A stretch of 30,175 nt of DNA from a virus. Of this stretch, positions 18,369-28,200 are shown piece by piece. Within the stretch, counting starts at the first letter, position 1. Every line of letters begins with the position of its first letter. Under the pieces are notes generated by a model, which did not search any database, was not told where the DNA came from, and worked only from the letters and a program-made list of their open reading frames with translations. The stretch covers positions 1 to 30,175 of IMG/VR virus record IMGVR_UViG_3300017951_000073; one strand, written 5' to 3'. The position numbers and the translations under genes are program-made.

Positions 18369-19181
18369 ATGGCGAATACAATTGATACCGCCTTTATTAA
18401 GCAGTTTGAATCAGAGGTTCACATGGCGTATCAGCGCATGGGTTCTAAACTGCGGAACACTGTGCGTACTGTATCAAACGTGCGTGGGAACACTGTTCGT
18501 TTCCAAAAGATCGGAACAGGCTCTGCTTCAACTAAATCACGCAACGGCATGGTAACTCCAATGGAACTGGAACACACCAATGTCGAGGCAACCATGGCAG
18601 ATTACTATGCGGCTGAATACATTGATAAGTTGGACGAACTGAAGACCAACATCGATGAGCGTCAAGCTGTAGCTAAATCTGCGGCGGCGGCACTTGGTCG
18701 TAAGACTGATGAACTGCTAATTACAGCAATGGATGCTGGCGCTAATGCAACACAGATTAACGATACTGCTGGCGCATTGGTAAAAGCTGATTTGCTTACT
18801 CTGTTTGAAACATTTGGCTCTGCTGACATTCCAGAAGATGGTGGTCGCTACCTTGCGATGCACCCTGCTGGTTATGCAGATCTGTTTGCTATTACTGAGT
18901 TTGCTTCATCAGACTTTGTTGGTGACCAGAACTTGCCATACGCTGGCGGCATGACAATGAAAGAGTTCTTGGGCTTCAAGATCTTCTCAACATCAGCCGT
19001 TACTGGTGGTAAGAATATCGCGTATCACACATCATCTGTTGGTCTTGGTATCGGTGCAGACGTTACGACTGAACTGAACTATGTACCAGAGCGTGTGTCA
19101 CACCTTGCAACCTCCATGATGTCAATGGGTTCCGTGGTAATTGATTCCAACGGTATCTATGAAGTCTTGGACAACAACTAA
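18369..19181 (+). CDS. Major capsid protein
   Basis: 270 residues. The N-terminal MANTIDTAFIKQFESEVHMA, YQRMGSKLRNTVRTVSNVRG, NTVRFQKIGTG, then HTNVEATMADYYAAEYIDKL and GRYLAMHPAGYADLF ... SSDFVGDQN is characteristic of major capsid proteins of this podovirus group (HK97 fold; AYQRxGSxLRxTVR at the start of the N-arm). Slightly shorter than T7 gp10. GAGAAGG precedes the start. It should be the most abundant product of the window. Confidence 0.9.
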   Translation: MANTIDTAFIKQFESEVHMAYQRMGSKLRNTVRTVSNVRGNTVRFQKIGTGSASTKSRNGMVTPMELEHTNVEATMADYYAAEYIDKLDELKTNIDERQAVAKSAAAALGRKTDELLITAMDAGANATQINDTAGALVKADLLTLFETFGSADIPEDGGRYLAMHPAGYADLFAITEFASSDFVGDQNLPYAGGMTMKEFLGFKIFSTSAVTGGKNIAYHTSSVGLGIGADVTTELNYVPERVSHLATSMMSMGSVVIDSNGIYEVLDNN

Positions 19182-19193
19182 GGGGATTAGATA

Positions 19194-19463
19194 ATGGCTT
19201 TTGATTCAGCGAATTTAATCCGCATCGGTGGTGGCTCAGGTAAAAATTTGTGGTATTACTCAACTACAGAAGCTCAGACAGTTGTAGATGCCGCAAGTTA
19301 TTTTGATGAAGCCGCTAATATGCTTAATGTAAATGATGTGATTATTTGCATTACAGCTACTGGCGGTACACCTGTAGTAACTCATGCATATGTGAATGCT
19401 AATGATGGCTCTACTGTTGATATTGTCAACGGTGTAGCAATCACAGCAACCGATTCACGATAA
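19194..19463 (+). CDS. Capsid-associated small protein, possible decoration
   Basis: 89 residues: MAFDSANLIRIGGGSGKNLW, YYSTTEAQTVVDAASYFDEA, ANMLNVNDVIICITATGG, then a beta segment ending NGVAITATDSR. A common companion of this type of major capsid protein in marine phages, placed directly behind it; a head decoration or cement role is inferred from size and position. Only 12 bases separate it from the capsid gene, with GGGG upstream. Confidence 0.7.
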   Translation: MAFDSANLIRIGGGSGKNLWYYSTTEAQTVVDAASYFDEAANMLNVNDVIICITATGGTPVVTHAYVNANDGSTVDIVNGVAITATDSR

Positions 19464-19468
19464 AGGGA

Positions 19469-19506
19469 TATGGGGAAGGTCAAGGTATCAACTTACCTTC
19501 CCCATA
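19469..19506 (+). terminator. 12-bp perfect hairpin after the capsid unit
   Basis: TATGGGGAAGGT (19469-19480) is the exact reverse complement of ACCTTCCCCATA (19495-19506), with a 14-base loop. It lies between the decoration-like gene and tail tubular A, where T7 also ends its strong capsid transcripts. No long U-tract follows, so it is probably a partial terminator or processing/stability hairpin. It ends only 7 bases before the next ATG and hides that gene's upstream region. Confidence 0.65.
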
Positions 19507-19513
19507 ACTTGAC

Positions 19514-20107
19514 ATGGCAACATTAAGCACCACAGCAAACTCGCCAATTGACATTTGTAGTCGAGCATTAATTTTGATTGGTGCTGACCCAATTACATCA
19601 TTTGACGATGGAAACACTGAGGCTCTTGTAGCCTCAAATATGTATGAGGACGTTGCTAGGGCGGCTTTGGTAAACTCGCGTTGGCGGTTTGCTACAAATC
19701 AAGCATTGCTTAATCTTCTCACTGCAACGCCTACTGGTAGATATAATATTGCTTACCAGCTTCCAAGCGATCTACTTATGCTTCATGCTGTAACAGTTAA
19801 TGATCTTGCAATTGAATATCAAATTTATGGTAATAAAGTTTACACTGATGGCGATGTAAATGATGTTGCTGTAGCTGACTACACATATCGGGCTAGCGAA
19901 GTTGATTGGCCTTCTTACTTTACTATAGCTGTGGAATATTCCTTAGCTGTTGTGTTTGCAACATCTATTGCCAGAGATTCAACGCTTGGTGGTTTAATGC
20001 AAACTCAAGCAAGAGAGTCAATGGCAAAAGCTAGAAGCCTAGATTCACAGCAACAAACATCAAGGAAGTTGACCACATCTAGGTTTATTGCTGAAAGGCG
20101 CAGTTAA
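19514..20107 (+). CDS. Tail tubular protein A, T7 gp11-like
   Basis: 197 residues. SPIDICSRALILIGADPITS then FDDGNTEALVASNMYEDVAR, AALVNSRWRFATNQALL and YRASEVDWPSYFTIAVEYSL is the family signature (ICSRALxLIGAxPIxSFxDGTxEA...Y..xR..LL...WRFA; VDxWPxYF). It forms the upper tail tube ring (adaptor) bound to the portal. Its stop overlaps the nozzle start (TAATG). Confidence 0.9.
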   Translation: MATLSTTANSPIDICSRALILIGADPITSFDDGNTEALVASNMYEDVARAALVNSRWRFATNQALLNLLTATPTGRYNIAYQLPSDLLMLHAVTVNDLAIEYQIYGNKVYTDGDVNDVAVADYTYRASEVDWPSYFTIAVEYSLAVVFATSIARDSTLGGLMQTQARESMAKARSLDSQQQTSRKLTTSRFIAERRS

Positions 20108-22374
20108 TGAACAGGATAAGGATTCCGCTTACCAACTTCCAATTTGGCGAAGTAAGTCCATCTCTTGTGTCACGAACTGATACCAAGGTGTATCCAAACT
20201 CTGCTAAAACGGTGGAGAATTTTTTTCTTAGAAACGAAGGTGGACTGCTAAAGCGGTTTGGAACTCGCAAAGTATACGAGTTTGATACCACTTATGACGC
20301 TGATGCTGTTCAACAGCACAGATTAGTACCGTTTATTTTTTCTGATGATGAACGATATGTTATTTCGTTGGAGCATGAAAAGGTCAGAGTTTTTATCATT
20401 GACCCTGTAACTAGCGTTGTTTCGTTAACAGCAACAATTACACAAGACGTTGATTCTGCTACACTTCCAATAACAGATAGTATATTGCATGAGATAACAT
20501 ACGCTCAGTCTGGTGATATATTATTTTTATGCCATCAATCATTTATGATTAGAAAGATTGTAAGAACGAGTCTTACAGACTTTCAGTTTGAAACATTTGC
20601 ATTCGATGACAGTGCTGATGGATTTAAAGTAACTCAGCCATATTACTCGTTTCAGCCAAGTGGAATGACACTTGATCCGTCTGCCACAACTGGAACTGGT
20701 ATTACATTAACTACAAGTGGTGATTACTTTGACACAACAGGAACACAAGATGGTTCTGGTAATTATCCTGATTCAAAGCATGTTGGCGTAACATTAAGAT
20801 ACCATGAAAACGAAATTGTAATTACATCTGTTCAGTCAGCAACTCAGGCTACTGGTGATATATCAGATGAATTGACAGCCCATCTTGACGTTGATGCAAT
20901 TGAAACAACATCTGGCCTTGCTGATATTGAAATAACTTTTGCGCTTCATGGGTTATCAGTTGGTGACAGCATAGATATATCTCACGCTGGTACAGTCGGT
21001 GGTATATCTGTTAATCAAATTAATGGGACTAGAACTGTTCAAGAAATTGTAGATGAAAATGTGTTTATTGTTACTGCTGGCGCGAATGCAAGTGATTCTG
21101 CTGTTGGTGGTGGCTCACCAAAGATAACAACGCATGCGCCAACTACAGCTTGGGTAGAGCAGTCATACAGCGCATATAGAGGCTATCCAGCGGCTGTTGC
21201 TTTCCATGAAAATAGATTGTGGTTTGGCGGTACTATTGGACAGCCTGACGGTCTTTGGGGAAGCAAAAGTTCTGATTACTTTAACTTTGATACAGGTGAT
21301 GCACAGGAAAATGATGCTATTGATCTGACTGCAAGCATTGGTGAGATTAATACTATTCGTCATTTGATCTCTAATAGAGACTTGCAAGTTCTTACATCTA
21401 CATCTGAGTTTTATATTCCATCATTTGCAGAGAGTCCTGTTACACCAACTAATGCGATTATCCGGCGGCAAACTCCATATGGGGCTAACTTTGTAAGACC
21501 TTACTCATTTGATGGGGCAACAATTTATGTTCAGCGTCATGGCAATGTTGTAAGAGAATTTGTTTATTCTGATGCTGAAGGTTCATACGTTGCCAACAGT
21601 GTGAGTCAATTATCTGGGCATCTTATTAATACTGTTATTCAAGCTAGCGTTCTTAGAGGCGCAATAAACCGTCCAGAATCATATGCATTTTTTGTAAATA
21701 TTGATGGAACAATAGCTGTGTTTACATCTAACAGAGCAGAAGAACGTGCTGGCTGGTGTAAGTTTACAACCAATGGGTTATTTCATTCGGTGTGTACAGT
21801 AGATGAGCGTGTATTTATTGTTGGCGTTTATGATGTTGGTGATGGAACAAACAAATATATTTTGACTGAGTTTGACTCAACTTTGAATTTAGATTTTGCT
21901 GATGACTTTACAGGAACGGCTGGTGTCTTTGATGTATCTTCTCACTTTGCAAATGGTGCTGTAGTAGATGTTATTAATGGTTCTGATTATGTTGGTAGCT
22001 TTACAGTAGCTGGTGGTAATGTTGATGTATCTGCTGTGTCTGAGATTACAAGCGCAGAGATTGGTTATAAGTTTAATGTAGAAGCTGAAACACTGCCATT
22101 AGATGCACAGGTTACTGGTGGGCCTTTGACTGGTGAACCAAGATCTGTAAACAAAGTTATATTAGATTTGCTTAATACATTGTCTGTAAGCGTAAATGAA
22201 AAGGAAGTTGTGATCAGAAGGGTTGGTGATGACTTTAGCCTTGATCGCGTTGCTATTGATGGCAAGCAAGAGTTTAGATTGCTTGGCTACAGCAAAGACC
22301 CAACAATTAAGATTACACAAACAGCGCCACTATCTTTGCAAGTTAATGGCTTGGTAGCAGAGGTAACATTCTAA
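20107..22374 (+). CDS. Tail tubular protein B / nozzle, T7 gp12-like
   Basis: 755 residues. N-terminus IPLTNFQFGEVSPSLVSRTD, then TKVYPNSAKTVENFFLRNEG, GLLKRFGTRKVYEF is characteristic of the nozzle family, as is YRGYPAAVAFHENRLWFGGT ... GSKSSDYFNF near residues 358-395. Predominantly beta, as expected for the beta-propeller nozzle that closes the tail tube and binds fibres. Length agrees with T7 gp12 (about 794). Overlaps both neighbours by one base. Confidence 0.9.
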   Translation: MNRIRIPLTNFQFGEVSPSLVSRTDTKVYPNSAKTVENFFLRNEGGLLKRFGTRKVYEFDTTYDADAVQQHRLVPFIFSDDERYVISLEHEKVRVFIIDPVTSVVSLTATITQDVDSATLPITDSILHEITYAQSGDILFLCHQSFMIRKIVRTSLTDFQFETFAFDDSADGFKVTQPYYSFQPSGMTLDPSATTGTGITLTTSGDYFDTTGTQDGSGNYPDSKHVGVTLRYHENEIVITSVQSATQATGDISDELTAHLDVDAIETTSGLADIEITFALHGLSVGDSIDISHAGTVGGISVNQINGTRTVQEIVDENVFIVTAGANASDSAVGGGSPKITTHAPTTAWVEQSYSAYRGYPAAVAFHENRLWFGGTIGQPDGLWGSKSSDYFNFDTGDAQENDAIDLTASIGEINTIRHLISNRDLQVLTSTSEFYIPSFAESPVTPTNAIIRRQTPYGANFVRPYSFDGATIYVQRHGNVVREFVYSDAEGSYVANSVSQLSGHLINTVIQASVLRGAINRPESYAFFVNIDGTIAVFTSNRAEERAGWCKFTTNGLFHSVCTVDERVFIVGVYDVGDGTNKYILTEFDSTLNLDFADDFTGTAGVFDVSSHFANGAVVDVINGSDYVGSFTVAGGNVDVSAVSEITSAEIGYKFNVEAETLPLDAQVTGGPLTGEPRSVNKVILDLLNTLSVSVNEKEVVIRRVGDDFSLDRVAIDGKQEFRLLGYSKDPTIKITQTAPLSLQVNGLVAEVTF

Positions 22375-22817
22375 TGATTGAATTTGCAGTATTAGGTTTA
22401 TCAGCATTATCAGCTTACTCAACCATTCAATCTGGCAAAGCGGCTCAACAGGCGGCTAATGCAGAAGCTATGCAACTTGAGCAAGAGAGAAAGCAAAATG
22501 AAATTATTGCTATGCAACGCCATGTTGATCGGTTGAATCAATATGATGCCGCAAGAGCAAACAATTTAGCTTGGTTTAGTTTTGCTAATAGGGATGTTAG
22601 TGACAGGTCTGTTAAAGCATTTATGGATAAGCAAAGGCAAGTTGCCTTTACAGATGTAAACAGGTCTGACGCACAAGGTTATGCAGATTCATCACAGCTT
22701 GCAATGCAAGCAAATGTAACTCGTATGCGTGGAGCCATGGCTAGACGCTCTGCAAATATACAGGCATTAACTACAATAGCATCAGGGCTGTATCAATATG
22801 AAACAGTAAGGTCTTAA
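22374..22817 (+). CDS. Internal virion protein, gp14-like ejection protein
   Basis: 147 residues. A hydrophobic N-terminal helix (IEFAVLGLSALSAYSTIQSG) is followed by Ala/Gln-rich helices (AAQQAANAEAMQLEQERKQN) and a C-terminal RMRGAMARRSANIQALTTIA, SGLYQY. Composition and place directly behind the nozzle match the T7 gp14 group, which leaves the capsid and forms the outer-membrane pore of the ejectosome. Assignment rests on position plus composition. Confidence 0.7.
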   Translation: MIEFAVLGLSALSAYSTIQSGKAAQQAANAEAMQLEQERKQNEIIAMQRHVDRLNQYDAARANNLAWFSFANRDVSDRSVKAFMDKQRQVAFTDVNRSDAQGYADSSQLAMQANVTRMRGAMARRSANIQALTTIASGLYQYETVRS

Positions 22818-22818
22818 A

Positions 22819-25227
22819 ATGGCTGTCATTAGAGAAAAACAACAATTCCAAAATCAGCGCATTGGTGTGGTGCGCATGGATACTGGTGCTGAAAATTACT
22901 ACCAAACAGTTGCTAATGCGGCTGATACACTAACTCAGATTGCATTTAAAGAAGCTGGCAGGGTTGCACAGAAGAAAGGTGCAGAGCTTGCAGAATCTGC
23001 ATCAACACAAAGTTTGCGCACAATTAATCCTGAAACTGGAAAGCCAGAAGCATACAACATACCAGAAAACTTTGGTACTGCGGCTCAAGCCGCTTACGAA
23101 GAAGTTCTTGATCGCAGATTTATTTCAGACGTTGATAACCAAATTAAAGAACGTGCGCGTGAATTAGTTCTAAAATATCAAAACGATCCTCAAGGCGTAG
23201 AGAAATACGGTCAGGCAATGGAAGACTACGTTGCCCAGATGATTAATCCAAAAAACTCTGGCGCGTTAAATGATAGATTCCAGAACATAATACGAGACAC
23301 TGGCGCGGCATTTATTGCTAGCACTAAGTTTAATCTTATGACTAAACGTGCAGAGGTTGTTCAGAACCAACTGCGTGATGGACTTATTCAAGATGCGATT
23401 AATGGCGCAGAAGCCATTGAGGATTTAATTAAATCTGGCAAAGGCAGTGGTGTTGAATTTGTTGGTGTAAAAGAAGGTGAGCGTGAAGTAACAACAGCAT
23501 TAGACCTTATGATTCAAACAGAGATTGATCGTCAAGATGCTGGACTTGATGCCGGAATATTAACTCAGCCACAATTTGAAGCTAATGTAACAGCTTTAAT
23601 GAGTGCATTACCAACTGGCATTCTTAACAATAGACTTAATTATGATGCTGTGTTTGTAGATAATAACGGCAAAGAACAGCGCATGACATCAGACGTTGCG
23701 CTTGAGGTTGAGAATGCGCTTGATACTGGTGTTATTTCAAAAGATCTACCTGAGTCTTTGGTTGCAGAAGTAAACACTATACTTGAGTCAGATGGTTACA
23801 AAAGAAACAAAGCTGGAATACAGCGCAAGGCTGGTGAGTTGCGTGTTGCGTTAAGCAACAGAGAAAAAGAAGTTACAAAAGAAACAAAATTAGAAACAGC
23901 TATGAAGCAAGTTGCTGATGATAGCTATGTAGTTGATACACAAGATGGAATTAATCAAAAAGCTGTAGATGTTTTAATTGCGTCTGTTGAAAAATTAGAA
24001 GACCCAATGAATGCAAATATGGGTGCTTATTATTCAAGTCCAGAATCAACTAAGATTGATGCAAGCTGGAAATATTTTTTGCATACTAAAAACTTAATTG
24101 GTGAAGGTTTGAATCTTTCCTTAAAAAGATTAACTCGTCTTGAAAGAATGTCAGCTGATGAAATGCGAACTGTACTTGGACATTATGATTATATGTCTAA
24201 TGCTGTTGTTGGTGGCTCTATTGTTGATATGTCTTACGGTTCTAAATTATCAAAAGATGAACATGCTTTTCTTAAAGCATTAAACTCAATCACCAAAATT
24301 GCTGGCACTGAAAATATCGTTGAGCTTGCTTCATCGTTAAAAGAAAATATGCAAAATACAAAACTTGTAGATGATAGGGTAAAAACAATATTAGAAGCTA
24401 AAGGAACAGAAGGTGCTGAAAGTGCATTAACTAGATATTTGCAAGAAGGATTTGGCACTGACAGATATATGGTTGAGTTAGCAAGGCCATATGCAAAGCA
24501 TTTAATTATGGCTGGTGTTACTAAAGAAGATTTAGACACAGCTATGAATGAAATGTTTGAATCATCTTACGTTGATACTAATGGTGTTGTTGTAGATCGT
24601 TACAATCCACAAGTTGCAAAATCTATGTTTGCAATGAAAAGAATATTACCATCCGATAAAGACAGAGTTATTTTTTATAAAAATGCGCAAGAATATGTAA
24701 ATAAATTAAGCGGTGGTAATTTTTCTATTGGTGAAAATTTAGTTGGCGTTGATAGGAGCAGGCAAATAAAGCTTGTTCCTATGACTAACAATGCGTTGCA
24801 ACCTGATATGTTACCAATTGAATATACTATTATTGATGAATCTCAAGTTATTGCTGGGCAACCAAAAGAATTAAAAGAAACATCATCATTAGCAACATTC
24901 CAATATATAGCTCATTACATTGATGATAATGGTGAGTTAAAAATGATTCGCAATGAAAAAACTGGTGGGCCAATATTTGTTGGAACTGAATTAGCTAAAG
25001 ATGAAATAGCAATGGTTCGCAAGGCTGAGTCAGAAGATGCGTTACGCTACTCTAACGAGCAAGTTTTAGAAAAACTTCGTATTAATAGAAAGATAAGAAA
25101 GAACATAGAAGCGTTGTCACGTTCATTTGGTGGCCCTGATAAACCTGATAAACCGCCAAGACCACCTAAGCCATTTGTTGGCTCCAAACAATCAATACCA
25201 GATGAGATGAGTGGCGATGTCAATTAA
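22819..25227 (+). CDS. Internal virion protein, gp15-like ejection protein
   Basis: 802 residues. N-terminus QNQRIGVVRMDTGAENYYQT, VANAADTLTQIAFKEAGRVA is the usual opening of large helical internal proteins in this group. The body is long-helical, with a proline/lysine-rich C-terminus (GGPDKPDKPPRPPKPFVGSK). T7 gp15 forms the periplasmic tunnel of the ejectosome. It overlaps the next gene by 11 bases. The reading frame contains one GTTGC-N5-GCAAC repeat (23845-23859). Confidence 0.72.
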   Translation: MAVIREKQQFQNQRIGVVRMDTGAENYYQTVANAADTLTQIAFKEAGRVAQKKGAELAESASTQSLRTINPETGKPEAYNIPENFGTAAQAAYEEVLDRRFISDVDNQIKERARELVLKYQNDPQGVEKYGQAMEDYVAQMINPKNSGALNDRFQNIIRDTGAAFIASTKFNLMTKRAEVVQNQLRDGLIQDAINGAEAIEDLIKSGKGSGVEFVGVKEGEREVTTALDLMIQTEIDRQDAGLDAGILTQPQFEANVTALMSALPTGILNNRLNYDAVFVDNNGKEQRMTSDVALEVENALDTGVISKDLPESLVAEVNTILESDGYKRNKAGIQRKAGELRVALSNREKEVTKETKLETAMKQVADDSYVVDTQDGINQKAVDVLIASVEKLEDPMNANMGAYYSSPESTKIDASWKYFLHTKNLIGEGLNLSLKRLTRLERMSADEMRTVLGHYDYMSNAVVGGSIVDMSYGSKLSKDEHAFLKALNSITKIAGTENIVELASSLKENMQNTKLVDDRVKTILEAKGTEGAESALTRYLQEGFGTDRYMVELARPYAKHLIMAGVTKEDLDTAMNEMFESSYVDTNGVVVDRYNPQVAKSMFAMKRILPSDKDRVIFYKNAQEYVNKLSGGNFSIGENLVGVDRSRQIKLVPMTNNALQPDMLPIEYTIIDESQVIAGQPKELKETSSLATFQYIAHYIDDNGELKMIRNEKTGGPIFVGTELAKDEIAMVRKAESEDALRYSNEQVLEKLRINRKIRKNIEALSRSFGGPDKPDKPPRPPKPFVGSKQSIPDEMSGDVN
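23845..23859 (+). promoter_or_regulatory. Intragenic copy of the GTTGC-N5-GCAAC site
   Basis: GTTGC-GTTAA-GCAAC lies inside the gp15-like gene, the same inverted repeat and spacing as at 9402, 14934 and 18223, but without the TTGTGCGTTG leader. It may be chance or an internal site within the long ejection-protein genes. Confidence 0.25.
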
Positions 25228-28200
25228 TCCTTGGGACACAACTACGCCCACATTGTTTGAGTCTAATGTAGCTCGTAGAACACCTTTACAGCGTGTAGAG
25301 GAGCCTGAGTTTTTTGCTGATACATTACCAGCGGCTCTTGGTTATCAATACATGCCAATGTTTAATGCTGTAAAAAATGCTGTTAAGCATGGAACAGAAG
25401 TACAACAAGGATACAATGCTCTTAATGATGTAGATGGTTATGAAGAATACAAACACCATTTAATGAATGCTGTTAGTGAAGATCATATGATTGATCTTAA
25501 ATTTCAGCTTGATGAAAATAAAAGACGCAGACAAGTTTTGGCTGATTCATCCTTCTGGGCCAATCTAGGCGCTGGTGTATTTGATCCAATTAACTTAGTG
25601 GCACTGCCCTTTGGCGGTGTAGCGGCTACGGCTGGTAGGCAGTTCTTACGCACTGGCGCTGGCGTTGGTTTGACTCAGGCTGGTTTAGAGGTTGCTAGAG
25701 CGCCTTTTGATCCTTTGGCTACCAAAGAAGAAATAGCTATGAACATCGGCTCTGCGTTTGTTATAGGCGGAGCAATAGGTACTTTAACTACTATTCCAGC
25801 TAGACGCAGAGCGGCGGCAATTAAAAAGACTGAAGAAGACATTACTCAGTTTGTAAATGAGTTAGATGAAATTGATCCACAGTTTATGGATCAGTTGAAT
25901 AACAGAGAGCTAAGAGAGTTTGGTGACTTCGGTGATGCAGATCTGTCTAGACTAAGAACAACATTGCCCAAAGAATTGTTTGCGTTAGAAGAAAAACTAG
26001 CTACAGCTACAAAGAAGTTTGAAAGACTCAAAAGAACAATAGACAAAAAACAAAAGCGTAAAGAACAAATTTCTGACATAGAAGTTAAGAAACTAGAAGC
26101 GCTTACTGATGAAACATTTGCTTTGCGTATTGCTGTTTCTGATAAAAACAAACAGATCAAACAAGTCAAAGATGAAGAAAGAATCAGACGCATTCAAGGA
26201 ATTAAAGGCTATAGTGAAGATCTAACAAAGCCTTTTGATTTTGCAGATAACTTTTTTACTGATTCTTTCTTTTTCAAAGGCGTTAGCACAGGCTTCAAGC
26301 GAGTTTTGCAAAACAAGAAAGTTTCACAAACTGTTAAAAGCATGATGGTTAAATTAGCTGGTGACGCTGGCATGCTACATAAAATGAATGAAATGGGCTT
26401 TGCTACACCAAAGTCTGTTTATCAATATGCCGCAACCAGAAATGGTGAGTGGGCAAAAGTCTATATGGATATGCTTGAGCAATATGGTGAGCATACTAAA
26501 AAAGGCTACACACAATTAGGCGATGTAGTTATATCAAACATTGACGGTTCATTCTCAGCTTACCTAAAAGAAGTAAACAGAAAATACATTAACGGTGAAG
26601 AAGCAACTACAACTGCTGAAAAAGAATCTATTCAAGCACTTAAAAACTTTTACAAGACTTGGGAAGACAGGCTTGTAGAAGTAGGCATACTTGGCAATAT
26701 TGATAACATAAAATCAAGAATACTTAGCACTGAGCTAAAGATTAAAAAAGCAGATTCAGATCTGCTTGATGCGCAAATAAAAATTATTAAAGCGTTTATT
26801 GATGATGATGCCATCGAACCAAGCATTAAGCGCATGGTAGAAGGCGATTTCGATAAACGTGAAATATTTGAGAATGTAAAAAACTATGTTGCTAGTGGTG
26901 AAAAATTACCAAAAGGCGCTTCAGCATTTGACCTTGATAAAGTAACAAGGCTTAATACTCGCCTTACAGCATTAGAAGATCAGCTATATGAGCTTGAGTT
27001 TAGCTTGCTTGTTGCTCAAGAACAGCGTCTAGTGCCGCAAAATGAAGAAGATATGTTTCCCCGCTACTGGAATCGTGATGAGATTAGGGCAAGGCGCGGA
27101 GAGTTTGCTAACATTTTACGCGAACACTTCAAAGAAAACCCATACATTTATGAGCGTAATGAAGCGGCATTTGAGCAACGCCGGATTAGGAACCTAAGTG
27201 AATTATCTGATGTTGAGTTAGAAATTAGACTTGGGGAAGAATTTGGCATTAATCAAATTATGACTCAGCTTCAGCAAATAAGAAAAGGTGACAGTGAAAT
27301 TGGTCAAGGTAATGGCATTCTAGGCATGCACATTACCTACTATGGTCAAAAAGGCGATCCATTTAGACGTGTCCTCTTGGATAGAGATGGTATTTACAAA
27401 TACTACAAAGAACTATCTGAGGACATGAAGAACCCAACTGAAGCTATAAACAATTTAGAAAAGCGGTTTGCTAAAAATACTGAAGCCTACGCGCATAGAA
27501 TGATTGTTTATAGAAATTGGGATTTGTTTAAAACATTTAACGATTTTCAAGACTTTGTTTTGATGCATGAATTGCATCACACAAACATAAACAAAAGAAC
27601 TGAAAATGTTAAAACACGCGCTGATCATTTGCGCATGGAAAACAAAACAGACAGGGCCGCAATAGAATATCTAAGACGCGAGTTGCCAATAATTAGAGAA
27701 GGTCAGCCAACATACATTAGGCGTGAGCTTGATGTTACAGATGGGCCAATGCTCGACAAACGTGTTGAGGATACTATTGATAATATTCTTGGGTTGTCTG
27801 ATGTAGCTAATGACATGAATGCTTTTTATGGTGCTGGTAAATCAAAACACATGCGTCATAGATCATTAGATATACCAAACGCAAAGGTTTTTGATTTTAT
27901 TCAGAATGATCCGCTTGCTGTTATGAAAGCATATACGTCACGCGTTGCACCACAGTATGAGTTTGCAAAAGCATTTGGCGGCAAGACAGTTGATGAAGTG
28001 CTAGATGACATTGATATGGATATGGCAAGAACTGGTGCATCTAATGATGAAATAAATGCAGTTAGAAAAGACTTCTTGCATCTTTATGATCGTATTGTAG
28101 GCACAGTATTGCGTGAGCCGCATTCATGGGATCAGCGTACAGCCACAGTACTTAGAGACTTTGCACAGACTAATTATCTTGGTGCCGCTGGCTTTTCTAC

